Assembly (NCBI GenBank): GCA_030528815.1
Contig: JAUMYE010000005.1
Coordinates: forward strand, 1 to 20,122
Direction of reading: 5' to 3'
Source: Candidatus Saccharimonadota bacterium
GTDB taxonomy: Bacteria > Patescibacteriota > Saccharimonadia > Saccharimonadales > Saccharimonadaceae
DNA length: 20,122 nt
The notes under the pieces are model-generated. The model did not search any database and had not been told where the DNA came from. It saw nothing but the letters and a program-made list of their open reading frames with translations. Made by a program: the position numbers and the translations under genes. The first letter of the stretch is position 1, and each line of letters opens with the position of its first letter. This document shows positions 1-6,689 of this stretch, piece by piece.

Positions 1-2102
1 AACTCTCTTCCCCGTTTCAGAAGTTCTTTTAATTCCTCTGCGTTCTCCTCTTCCTCCTCGGAGTTCTCGTCTTCCTCATCAGGGTTTTCTCCATCTTCTT
101 CGGATGGAGCTTCTTCCTCTTCTTCGGTTGTTTCCTCAGTCTCTTCAGTTTCTTCAGAAGGAGTTTCTTCTTCCTCAGTAGTATCTTCAGGAGCTTCTTC
201 CTCTTCTTTTGGACCATTCACCATCTCGTCCATAAGTGCAGCACGCTCTTCATCGGACATATTAAAGAAGGCTTCAGGCGTTAACTCCTTCGAGGCTAAG
301 AACTTATTTAGCTTTTCGCTCTCTTCCTCATTACGATCCTCCATATAATCATCTACGAGACTCAAAAGATCCTCGAGACTCATCTTGTCGAGATCATCAG
401 CAGTAAGATCACCGTACTTCTTAGCTAGCCATTCGGCAGCATCGCCAGAAAGAATATCTAGAGCTTTTGCACGACTTTCGTTCTCTTTAGATTCTTGCTC
501 CGACTCGTCCTCGTTAGAATTATCAGAGGCATTAAATTCTGCCTTAAGAGCATCACGCTGCTCATGAGGCAAATCTATATAATCTATAAAACTATAACCC
601 TTGGAGGCTAAGAATTCGTCAAATCTCTTACTTCGCAGGAACTCTTCTTCTTCTTCTTTTATATAATCATCAAAATCTTCAGGTGCTACTCCATTTTTAA
701 AAGCTTTTCTAAGCGCAACCTGTTTTTCCTGAGGCAAATTCCAGTAGTCGCTACTGCCATAGTCGATGCCATGCGAAGCCAAGAAATCACCATATTTCTT
801 TCTATCCTCTAAATAATCCTGATACTCTTTCGTGAGAGCGCCAAGCTGCTCATCATCCATATTTCTGAGATCATCTTCAGAAATCTCTTTATGATTAACT
901 AATAACCAAGAACTACCTTCGCTCAGAAGAGTATCGATAGCCTTTTCTCGATCAGATTTCTCGCCAGATCCCTCGTTTCCGCTTGGGACCCCAACATTCT
1001 CGTCATTTTTCTCGTTAGAATCGCCACCCTGTTCCTCAGTGTTCGCACTATCCTGATTATTACTGTCGCCATTTTCAACAGTATCGTCATCGCCAAAACC
1101 TGCCATCAAAGACTCAATATAAGCCCTGCCGCGCTCATTGGCCAATTGACCCAGTTTAGCAGAATCCATTTTTTCAAGATCATCGGCGCTAATCTCTGGG
1201 TGATTCTGTAAAAGCCACTCCGCACCAAACTCGTCGTTCAATAAGTTGAGATTTTGTTCCCTATCATACTGTTCGCGTTCTTCTGCAGTCATTCCTTCAT
1301 ACTGAGAGCCATTACCAATATTGCGCAACAATTCATCGACGCTATCGCCAGGCACGGAAGCTGAGTCCTCGCCCTGAGTACCATTATCAGTCTCGTCTTT
1401 GCTATTATCTGCACTAGTCTCAATTGGAGCATTATCTAGCTCACGAGCCCTTCGCTCTAGCTCCTGACGTGCACCAATAATATTACCCCTCCTAAGTTCA
1501 TCAACACTCAGGCTCTTTAGCGAATCCATATATGCAGGATCATTTAACTTTTCATAATGCTCATCAAAATGACGCTCATCATTATCACTCGAGTTTTCAA
1601 AAATAGGAGCTTCAGAAGAAGTATCAATCTCAGAGCTATTATCTTCTTGCTTACCCTTCCATTCTTCAAAGCTAGCCCTAAAGGCAGGGATCATATCGTC
1701 TTTAATTGGGCTATAACCTGCAATTTGGGTATCATTCAAAAAGTCAACAACGCCAGGCTCTTGCACAAAAGCAATCGCCTCTTTCTGACTTGGGTCAATC
1801 AAACTAAGATAACGGCCAAGCTCAACATCGGCCTGAGCGGCACGTTCATTGTGTGTATCGGGTTTAAAAGGTATCGTTTCGGTTGATTCGTACTCTTCAA
1901 GTCTCTGAGCACGTTCATCTTTTTCTTTGCGAAGATCTTCATATCTCTGCGCATGCTTATCAGCTTCCGCCTGACGCCCAAGCGGATCGTCGTCCTGGCC
2001 GCCAAACTGAACATCTCCAAGAATATCAAAAGGACTTCCAGAGCCCTGCTCTAGATCATCAGCCCTCTCTGGCGGAAACGGATTTCCAGATTTATTATCC
2101 AT
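1..2102 (-). CDS. Large acidic repeat-containing protein, C-terminus cut by window edge
   Basis: An open frame of 700 codons runs without a stop from ATG at 2102 to the left edge. I translated it by hand. I do not recognise the family and assign no function. The first 100 or so residues are charged and probably helical. Residues 281-336, 385-437 and 544-590 are copies of a unit with a core like EWL...IS.DDLEKM. Residues 437-468, 494-523 and 598-627 are copies of a second unit with a core like FLASKG....LP.E.R.AL. From about residue 632 to the edge the chain is mostly Glu with Thr, Ser and Pro. I see no signal peptide or membrane segment, so it is probably cytoplasmic. The start is supported by a TAGGAG ribosome site about 9 nt upstream that overlaps the previous gene's stop. 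It follows the DUF5663-like gene by 10 nt and is almost certainly cotranscribed. Confidence 0.85.
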   Translation of the reverse strand, partial: MDNKSGNPFPPERADDLEQGSGSPFDILGDVQFGGQDDDPLGRQAEADKHAQRYEDLRKEKDERAQRLEEYESTETIPFKPDTHNERAAQADVELGRYLSLIDPSQKEAIAFVQEPGVVDFLNDTQIAGYSPIKDDMIPAFRASFEEWKGKQEDNSSEIDTSSEAPIFENSSDNDERHFDEHYEKLNDPAYMDSLKSLSVDELRRGNIIGARQELERRARELDNAPIETSADNSKDETDNGTQGEDSASVPGDSVDELLRNIGNGSQYEGMTAEEREQYDREQNLNLLNDEFGAEWLLQNHPEISADDLEKMDSAKLGQLANERGRAYIESLMAGFGDDDTVENGDSNNQDSANTEEQGGDSNEKNDENVGVPSGNEGSGEKSDREKAIDTLLSEGSSWLLVNHKEISEDDLRNMDDEQLGALTKEYQDYLEDRKKYGDFLASHGIDYGSSDYWNLPQEKQVALRKAFKNGVAPEDFDDYIKEEEEEFLRSKRFDEFLASKGYSFIDYIDLPHEQRDALKAEFNASDNSNEDESEQESKENESRAKALDILSGDAAEWLAKKYGDLTADDLDKMSLEDLLSLVDDYMEDRNEEESEKLNKFLASKELTPEAFFNMSDEERAALMDEMVNGPKEEEEAPEDTTEEEETPSEETEETEETTEEEEEAPSEEDGENPDEEDENSEEEEENAEELKELLKRGRE
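222..1262 (-). repeat. Two interleaved protein-repeat families inside the acidic protein
   Basis: Unit A (about 50 residues) occurs at 1095-1262, 792-950 and 333-473. Unit B (about 30 residues) occurs at 699-794, 534-623 and 222-311. The order in the protein is A, then A-B-B, then A-B. Copies resemble each other at protein level but have diverged at DNA level, so this is old internal duplication and not a recent tandem repeat. Conserved positions are Trp and Leu in A, and Phe-Leu-Ala-Ser plus Leu in B. Confidence 0.7.
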
Positions 2103-2112
2103 TAATTATCTC

Positions 2113-2496
2113 CTACCCTTTAATTTCGCCAGATTCTTTGTTAGCACTCTCGACCATAGAGCTCTCTGCTCTAACCTCACGAGCAACCTCATCGGCCTCG
2201 TCAGCACCAACATAAAGCATCTTGAACTGCATCATTGTTTCAAGAATGACGCGCTGTGTATCAATACCAGAATTATTAATAAAGTCGTAAGTATCCTGCT
2301 CAGAGAAGTTAGGATCGTCAAGCTTCTCATTTAGCTCAGCAACTTTGTCGCTAGGCAAAGCATTGATTAGGGCATTATCGATTTGAGTCATTAGGCGATC
2401 AGCCATATCCTGCCTTAGCTCTTCACGGACGTCGCCTTCGACGCTTAACCCTTTTTCGTCAATAAGCGAATCAATAAACTGATTGACCTGTTCCAT
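2113..2496 (-). CDS. DUF5663-like small protein
   Basis: This 127-residue, acidic, probably all-helical protein has no signal peptide or membrane segment. Its first ~95 residues (QFIDSLIDEKG, then two helices, then a segment with LPSDKVAELNEKLDD) look like the DUF5663 domain found in CPR bacteria. I recall that family from memory and its function is unknown. The C-terminal ~30 residues are a charged tail. The start has a GGGAGAGG ribosome site about 8-10 nt upstream and a TATAAT box further up at 2533-2538. It is the first gene of an operon with the giant acidic protein, 10 nt downstream. The pairing of two acidic, helical proteins suggests they act together, but nothing in the sequence says how. 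Confidence 0.75.
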   Translation of the reverse strand: MEQVNQFIDSLIDEKGLSVEGDVREELRQDMADRLMTQIDNALINALPSDKVAELNEKLDDPNFSEQDTYDFINNSGIDTQRVILETMMQFKMLYVGADEADEVAREVRAESSMVESANKESGEIKG

Positions 2497-2532
2497 AAAA
2501 ATAATACCTCTCCCAATATATAGTTTAAGTCA

Positions 2533-2538
2533 ATTATA
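2533..2538 (-). promoter_or_regulatory. Extended -10 (TATGATATAAT) for the DUF5663 operon
   Basis: On the minus strand TATAAT is preceded by TATGA, the extended -10 form seen repeatedly here. No good -35 lies 17 nt upstream. The predicted start gives a leader of about 30 nt that contains the GGGAGAGG ribosome site. Confidence 0.65.
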
Positions 2539-2597
2539 TCATAAGCATTTACCCCAAGCGCAAGCGCATTGCTCTCTGAAAAATCCCAAAAATATGA

Positions 2598-2603
2598 TAT
2601 AAT
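2598..2603 (+). promoter_or_regulatory. Extended -10 (TATGATATAAT) of tsaD, near-leaderless
   Basis: TATAAT ends 10 nt before the tsaD ATG at 2614, so transcription should begin 2-5 nt before the start codon. No Shine-Dalgarno fits in that space. It diverges from the promoter at 2533-2538. Confidence 0.65.
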
Positions 2604-2613
2604 ATGCAAAGTT

Positions 2614-3669
2614 ATGAAGATCTTAGGGATAGAAAGCTCCTGTGATGAGACCGCGGCATCAGTCGTCGAAGACGGCAACCGCGTGCTTTCGAATGTCGTA
2701 AATTCCCAAATCGATATCCATGCAGCCTATGGCGGTGTTATTCCAGAAATCGCTGCCCGCTCTCATATCGAAGTCGTTCTTCCCGTTATTAATCAGGCTC
2801 TAAAAGACGCCGGCTGCACCCTTGATCAAAGCCAGCCGAACAAAATCGATGCCATTGCCGTTACTCATACTCCGGGCCTTGTTGGCTCCCTACTCGTCGG
2901 CACGTTAACTGCTCGCACGATGGTCGTTATTAATAACGTTCCATTTTATCCAACTCACCATCTAAAATCCCATATCTATGCCAACTGGTTAACCGGCTAC
3001 AACCCAACCTTCCCTATTCTTGCTCTGGTCGTTTCTGGCGGGCATACACAAATAATATATATGGAGCGCCATGACGATTTTCATATCATCGGCTCTACTC
3101 GTGACGATGCCATCGGCGAAGTCTTCGACAAGGTCGCAAAAATTCTCGGCCTTCTCTACCCAGGTGGTCCAAACATTGCCAAGAAAGCTTTAAATGGCGA
3201 TCCAGACAAATATCAACTCCCGATTCCAAAAGTCGATGGACTAGATTTTTCATTCAGCGGTCTAAAAACTGCTGTACTCCGAGCCATCCAAAAAGAACTC
3301 GGCTTGCCTATCACTACCCCAAGCTACGAGCTAAAAGAAAAACTTACCGAACAACAAATTTGCGATTTTGCAGCTAGCTTCCAAAAGACAGCCGTCAAAA
3401 TTTTGGTTCAAAAATTACAAAAAGCCTGCAGTATGTATCCAGAAGCAAAATCCATCCTTCTTGCTGGCGGCGTTTCCGCCAACCTTGCCCTCCGCGAAGG
3501 TCTAACCAAAGCTTTCGAAAAATCCCACGAAGTATACTTCCCTGACCTAAAGTTCGCCACAGATAATGGCGCTATGGTTGCTTCGGCTGCATATTATTCT
3601 ATTCAGGCCGGAGAAAAAGCGAGCGACCCATACTCGCTCGACATTTCCCCGCGTTCCGTTATTAAATAA
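2614..3669 (+). CDS. tsaD: tRNA N6-threonylcarbamoyladenosine transferase TsaD
   Basis: TsaD transfers the threonylcarbamoyl group to A37 of tRNAs that read ANN codons, working with TsaB and TsaE in the cytoplasm. The protein begins MKILGIESSCDETA, the usual TsaD N-terminus. It has the metal-binding HHLKSH at residues 115-120 (H116 and H120), VSGGHT, SFSGLKT, and ATDNGAM around D317, which carries the metal-binding Asp. At 351 residues it is normal length. The frame is open from 2569, but the ATG at 2614 matches the family start and sits just after a TATAAT box, so I chose it. Its stop directly abuts the stop of the convergent FemAB gene with no terminator between. tsaB and tsaE are not in this window. 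Confidence 0.97.
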   Translation: MKILGIESSCDETAASVVEDGNRVLSNVVNSQIDIHAAYGGVIPEIAARSHIEVVLPVINQALKDAGCTLDQSQPNKIDAIAVTHTPGLVGSLLVGTLTARTMVVINNVPFYPTHHLKSHIYANWLTGYNPTFPILALVVSGGHTQIIYMERHDDFHIIGSTRDDAIGEVFDKVAKILGLLYPGGPNIAKKALNGDPDKYQLPIPKVDGLDFSFSGLKTAVLRAIQKELGLPITTPSYELKEKLTEQQICDFAASFQKTAVKILVQKLQKACSMYPEAKSILLAGGVSANLALREGLTKAFEKSHEVYFPDLKFATDNGAMVASAAYYSIQAGEKASDPYSLDISPRSVIK

Positions 3670-4740
3670 TTATTTTTTAATCAAACGCTTAATTTTACGA
3701 AGCCCACCCATGAGCTTCTTTTTTCTGTTGGCCTTAGAATAAGCCTTCTCGTCCAAAACTTTCTTAAAGCCACCAACATACTCTTCGACAAAAATACCAA
3801 AATGACCTTTAAAACGAAGTAGCTGATTCTTTTCAGAGAAATCACCCTCTACGCCATACAAGTTCGCACGATCCAACTTCTTCTCGATTGCATACTTATA
3901 GAATGCATCATATAGGAAAGTCATGCCGTTTAGATGTTTGTTCTTCTCGGAAATACCAGCCAAGAAGCTAACAAGCTCACCAGAATGATTAAAGAATACA
4001 TGCGACGCAACCGCTTCTCCGCTCTCCTTGGAATAAGCCACCTGAAGCACCAACTCATCGCCAAAATATTTCTTCATATCTTCAAAATACGAAACTGGCC
4101 TATCGTTTACTTCGTTACGCTTGTTGCTATCACTAATCGGCTGCATAACATCAGCAAGTTTGGACAAATCTTTTAATGTCTCAACATAAACCTGATCGCC
4201 ATACTTCTTGATTGTACGACGGACATTATAGTTATAGCTCTTAGACAAAGCTTCTTCATCATGAATCTCGGACATATCTTTTACGGCCATAAAACGGTTT
4301 GCCTTTGCGACCGTTCCGATAGTCTCGCCCTCAAATTCAAAGCCCGCATCAGCAAAACACTTCTTTACTGCTTCCTTTTCGAAGTCTTCAAGAACATTGC
4401 CGTCTTTGTCACGAATACTCACGAGCATTGGTGGGAAAATTTCCAAAACGAATACATTTTTGTTGCGGCAAAACTCGGAAATTTCTTCAAGCACAAACTT
4501 TAATAGCTTCAAGTCCGAATAATCCATAACCGGACCAAGCTGAATCATCGCTTCGCCATTTTTGACGAGCAGCAACATACAAGCCTTCAAATCTTCTTTA
4601 TCGAAAACACCAAGCGTGTACGATTCAAAACCCAAAGTCTTACGAAAATCTGCACGAGAAAAATCCTGAAGCAGATTTCCCGTCTTTGCACCCTCCTCAA
4701 ATTTGCGGTAATCCCGCTCAGAAATCTCAACTAAATTCAT
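3670..4740 (-). CDS. FemAB-family peptidoglycan bridge aminoacyltransferase (copy 1)
   Basis: FemA/FemB/FemX/MurM proteins use aminoacyl-tRNA to add bridge amino acids to the stem peptide of peptidoglycan precursors at the inner face of the membrane. This 356-residue protein has the two GNAT-like halves expected of the family: an N-terminal part with QDFSRADFRKTLGF, and a second half with YNYNVRRTIKKYG, then SHVFFNHSGELVSFLAG and LYGVEGDFSEKNQLLRFKGHFG near the C-terminus. It ends in a Lys/Arg-rich tail that could hold it at the membrane. It lacks the long coiled-coil arm of staphylococcal FemA, as FemX-type members do. The donor amino acid cannot be read from sequence. A TATAAT box ends 6 nt before the ATG, so the mRNA should be leaderless. 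It is divergent from a second FemAB gene. Confidence 0.88.
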   Translation of the reverse strand: MNLVEISERDYRKFEEGAKTGNLLQDFSRADFRKTLGFESYTLGVFDKEDLKACMLLLVKNGEAMIQLGPVMDYSDLKLLKFVLEEISEFCRNKNVFVLEIFPPMLVSIRDKDGNVLEDFEKEAVKKCFADAGFEFEGETIGTVAKANRFMAVKDMSEIHDEEALSKSYNYNVRRTIKKYGDQVYVETLKDLSKLADVMQPISDSNKRNEVNDRPVSYFEDMKKYFGDELVLQVAYSKESGEAVASHVFFNHSGELVSFLAGISEKNKHLNGMTFLYDAFYKYAIEKKLDRANLYGVEGDFSEKNQLLRFKGHFGIFVEEYVGGFKKVLDEKAYSKANRKKKLMGGLRKIKRLIKK

Positions 4741-4826
4741 ATATATATTATATATTACAAAGAATCATAAGCTTTAAAACTCTTACGCCACAGAACGCAT
4801 AGGATAGCATGTGCTACAATGAATTC
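4741..4826. promoter_or_regulatory. Divergent promoter region between the two FemAB genes
   Basis: Two -10 boxes face outward in 86 bp. TATAAT at 4747-4752 (minus) and TGCTACAAT with its box at 4815-4820 (plus) each end exactly 6 nt before their start codon. Neither gene has room for a ribosome site, so both mRNAs should start at or next to the ATG. The -35 regions are weak. Confidence 0.65.
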
Positions 4827-5747
4827 ATGACACCACATTTCTTGCAAACTAGTGCATGGGGAGATTTCATTAATTCAGAAGGCGAAAAAACCTTCCACAT
4901 TAAAGAAAAAGATTTTGAAGCTCTCTGCACTCTCAAAAAGACAAAAGTTGGTAACTACCTATTCTTGCCTTATGGCCCAACATTGAAAGACGAAAAAGCT
5001 CTGAAGCCTGCTCTTGCAAAAATCGAAGAACTGGCAAAAGAAAATGACTGCATCTTCATTCGCATCGAGCCAACTATCCAAATCTCAGAAAAGACCATCA
5101 GCACCCTAAAGCTCAAAAAGACCAAGGATCTAGATCCAAAACATACAATCATTCTAGACCTAGCTCCAAGCGAAGAAGAATTACTGCTAAACATGGAGCA
5201 GAAAAAACGCCAAATTTATCGCAACTACTACAAAAAAGGCATCACAATAAGGCAATCCAGAGACAAAGAAGATGGCAAGATTCTTCTAAACTATCTACAT
5301 CAGTTATCAGACAAGAGAAACTTCCTTCCTCATAGCGACGAATACCTGCTAAACCAGCTAAACTTCGACTTCGCAAAACTCTACATCGCCGAATTCGAAG
5401 GCAAAGCCATTGGCGCAGCGCTCATTTACGATACAGAGGATACAAGATACTATGCTCACGCAGCAGCTTCCGACGAACATCGCAAGCTCTCCCCTGGCGT
5501 AGCTATCCTAACCCAGATGATTATGGATGCTAAGAAAAACGGCCAGAAATATTTCGACTTCTGGGGCGCAACCGATTCGCAAGATCCAAACCACCCATGG
5601 TATCACTTTACTCAGTACAAGCTAACCTTTGGTGGCAAAATGGTAGAATACGCCGGTACTTATGACTACATCATTTCCAGTACAAAGTACAAATTCTACA
5701 CTGCCCTTCGTAGAGCCAACCGCTTGAAACGAAAAATCCTAAAATAA
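4827..5747 (+). CDS. FemAB-family peptidoglycan bridge aminoacyltransferase (copy 2)
   Basis: This 306-residue second member of the FemAB family is shorter than copy 1 and only distantly similar to it. It opens with FLQTSAWGDF, the family's FxQS-W start, contains NMEQKKRQIYRNYYKKG (the usual segment rich in Lys, Arg and Tyr) and ends with FDFWGATDSQDPNHPW and the FKLTFGG-like YKLTFGGKMVEYAGTYD. The C-terminal tail is basic (RRANRLKRKILK). The frame is open from 4809, but the ATG at 4827 lies 6 nt after a TACAAT box and gives the expected N-terminus. Two divergent, unlike FemAB genes suggest two successive or alternative bridge residues; that is inference. A strong terminator follows. Confidence 0.88.
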   Translation: MTPHFLQTSAWGDFINSEGEKTFHIKEKDFEALCTLKKTKVGNYLFLPYGPTLKDEKALKPALAKIEELAKENDCIFIRIEPTIQISEKTISTLKLKKTKDLDPKHTIILDLAPSEEELLLNMEQKKRQIYRNYYKKGITIRQSRDKEDGKILLNYLHQLSDKRNFLPHSDEYLLNQLNFDFAKLYIAEFEGKAIGAALIYDTEDTRYYAHAAASDEHRKLSPGVAILTQMIMDAKKNGQKYFDFWGATDSQDPNHPWYHFTQYKLTFGGKMVEYAGTYDYIISSTKYKFYTALRRANRLKRKILK

Positions 5748-5753
5748 CAAAAG

Positions 5754-5779
5754 ACCGCCTAAAAAACAGGCGGTTTTTT
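5754..5779 (+). terminator. Terminator after FemAB copy 2
   Basis: The perfect 7-bp stem ACCGCCT/AGGCGGT has a 7-nt A-rich loop and is followed by six T. Confidence 0.9.
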
Positions 5780-5901
5780 GATGCTCTCATAATGCAGCAA
5801 ACAAAGAATTCGATAATTATTTCAAAAAGCCAAAAACTCTCAAATTCTTAACTTCGCCACAATCTACATTTTACGACATTAACAGCTTCGATAAAAATTC
5901 C

Positions 5902-6105
5902 CTACTCGTCAAATTTCGAAAGATCAAAAAGCGGCGTCTCGCCCTCGGCCATTATTGCCCTGGCCTTTTTGAGCAGTTTTTTGAGCGCTGCTTCAGAATT
6001 AGCCGAGCCAACATGAACCGTCTTGACGACTTCTCTACCCTTCTTGTAGCAAACCTGAACACCAGTCGCACCGCTACCAGTTTTAAATTTTCGGATATAC
6101 GCCAT
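5902..6105 (-). pseudogene. N-terminal stub of an IS1634/IS4-type transposase
   Basis: These 67 residues begin MAYIRKFKTGSGATGVQV, followed by CYKKGREVV, HVGSANSEAALKKLL and ARAIMAEG. This closely resembles how IS1634-type transposases start (MAYIRK, SGATAVQ, GREV, HIGSAH.EAEL), as I recall the family. The DDE catalytic domain is absent. Past the TAG stop, another minus-strand frame reads DCGEVKNLRVFGFLK around 5820-5865. That would suit the next part of such a protein after a frameshift, so the simplest reading is a decayed insertion sequence. A stand-alone domesticated domain is possible. There is no clear ribosome site, and a TATAAG box at 6108-6113 is too close to the ATG to serve it. I found no terminal inverted repeats. 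Confidence 0.6.
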
Positions 6106-6221
6106 TACTTATAACATTAGCACTTTGGAAGAAAAATTCAAAAGAAATTATCCACAATTAGTAGCTAAATATAACCAAAATTCACTACCCTACACCAACC
6201 CAAACAATCATTAGCATTTTA

Positions 6222-6250
6222 TTGACTTAGCAACCCCGACCATATATACT
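6222..6250 (+). promoter_or_regulatory. Strong promoter of the orphan structured RNA
   Basis: TTGACT (6222-6227) and TATACT (6245-6250) are separated by exactly 17 nt. The predicted start is about 6257. It is among the best matches to the sigma-70 consensus in the window, yet no protein gene begins downstream of it. Confidence 0.7.
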
Positions 6251-6256
6251 TATGTT

Positions 6257-6360
6257 AATGGCGGTGGGCAAGAGGTGGACTCTTATACATGACGGCCATA
6301 AGGATCACGTCCTGGTTTGACGTGGGGTAGGATAATCCGTATATCCCGGCAGAAAAGTCG
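6257..6360 (+). ncRNA. Candidate orphan structured RNA
   Basis: No ORF of note lies here, but the G-rich transcript folds well by eye. ATGGC (6258-6262) pairs with GCCAT (6295-6299) and encloses the hairpin AAGAG/CTCTT (6270-6284). CACGTC (6306-6311) pairs with GACGTG (6319-6324) around a 7-nt loop. GGGGTA (6324-6329) can pair with TATCCC (6342-6347) around a small GGA/TCC hairpin. The flanks are A+T-rich, so the base composition stands out. It is not recognisable as 4.5S, tmRNA, RNase P, 6S, 5S or a T-box from their conserved strings. The 3' end is uncertain: either near 6360, or at the terminator at 6517-6537, which would make an RNA of about 280 nt. Families such as the raiA motif should be tested; I cannot confirm any. 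Confidence 0.5.
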
Positions 6361-6516
6361 ATTAAACTATGAATCAATACAAATATATTTTTCACAACAC
6401 TAGTTATGTTTTGTCAAGTCCTAAAAATTTAAGGTCTAGCATTTTCGTGTGAAATTGATTTATATTAGAATATAATTACAAACAATTGTCAAGCACAACC
6501 ATAACAGATACAGAAG
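6361..6516. other. A+T-rich gap, nothing clear
   Basis: I see no gene here. The stretch may be the 3' part of the orphan RNA. A weak promoter-like sequence, TTGATT with AATATAAT, lies around 6458-6475. Confidence 0.4.
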
Positions 6517-6537
6517 CGTCCGAAAGGGCGATTTTTT
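6517..6537 (+). terminator. Terminator upstream of valS
   Basis: CGTCC pairs with GGGCG (one G-T pair) around a GAAA loop, followed by A and six T. No protein gene ends just upstream, so it most likely closes the orphan RNA transcript begun near 6257. Confidence 0.7.
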
Positions 6538-6619
6538 AATACTTTTTAACAATTTTTTGTAAACCAAATTCAAAGCAAAATCGCGTTCCTGTCCATTAGC
6601 AAAAACACCTGTTTTAGTG

Positions 6620-6625
6620 TATAAT
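6620..6625 (+). promoter_or_regulatory. -10 box of valS
   Basis: TATAAT is preceded by TAGTG. The leader would be about 58 nt, ending with GGGAG about 7 nt before the valS ATG. No T-box antiterminator sequence is visible, so a tRNA-sensing leader is not supported. Confidence 0.6.
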
Positions 6626-6689
6626 ATAAGACAAAAGAGAGTAGGGAAGGTCAAAGAAAAACCAACCCATTTTTATGACGGGAGAATAA

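Noticed and set aside
29..567. Small ORFs of 60-62 residues on both strands
   Set aside because: They lie inside the long minus-strand frame, have skewed composition (runs of Lys or Ser from the Glu-rich codons) and no ribosome sites.
1557..2215. ORFs of 76-110 residues over the start of the acidic gene
   Set aside because: They overlap the 700-codon frame or the DUF5663-like gene, show no family features and have no start signals.
6460..6654. 64-residue minus-strand ORF upstream of valS
   Set aside because: It covers the valS promoter and an apparent terminator, has no ribosome site, and its hydrophobic character comes from A+T-rich DNA.
6540..6689. T-box riboswitch ahead of valS
   Set aside because: No AGGGUGG-type antiterminator sequence and no specifier loop can be seen, and the predicted leader is only about 58 nt.
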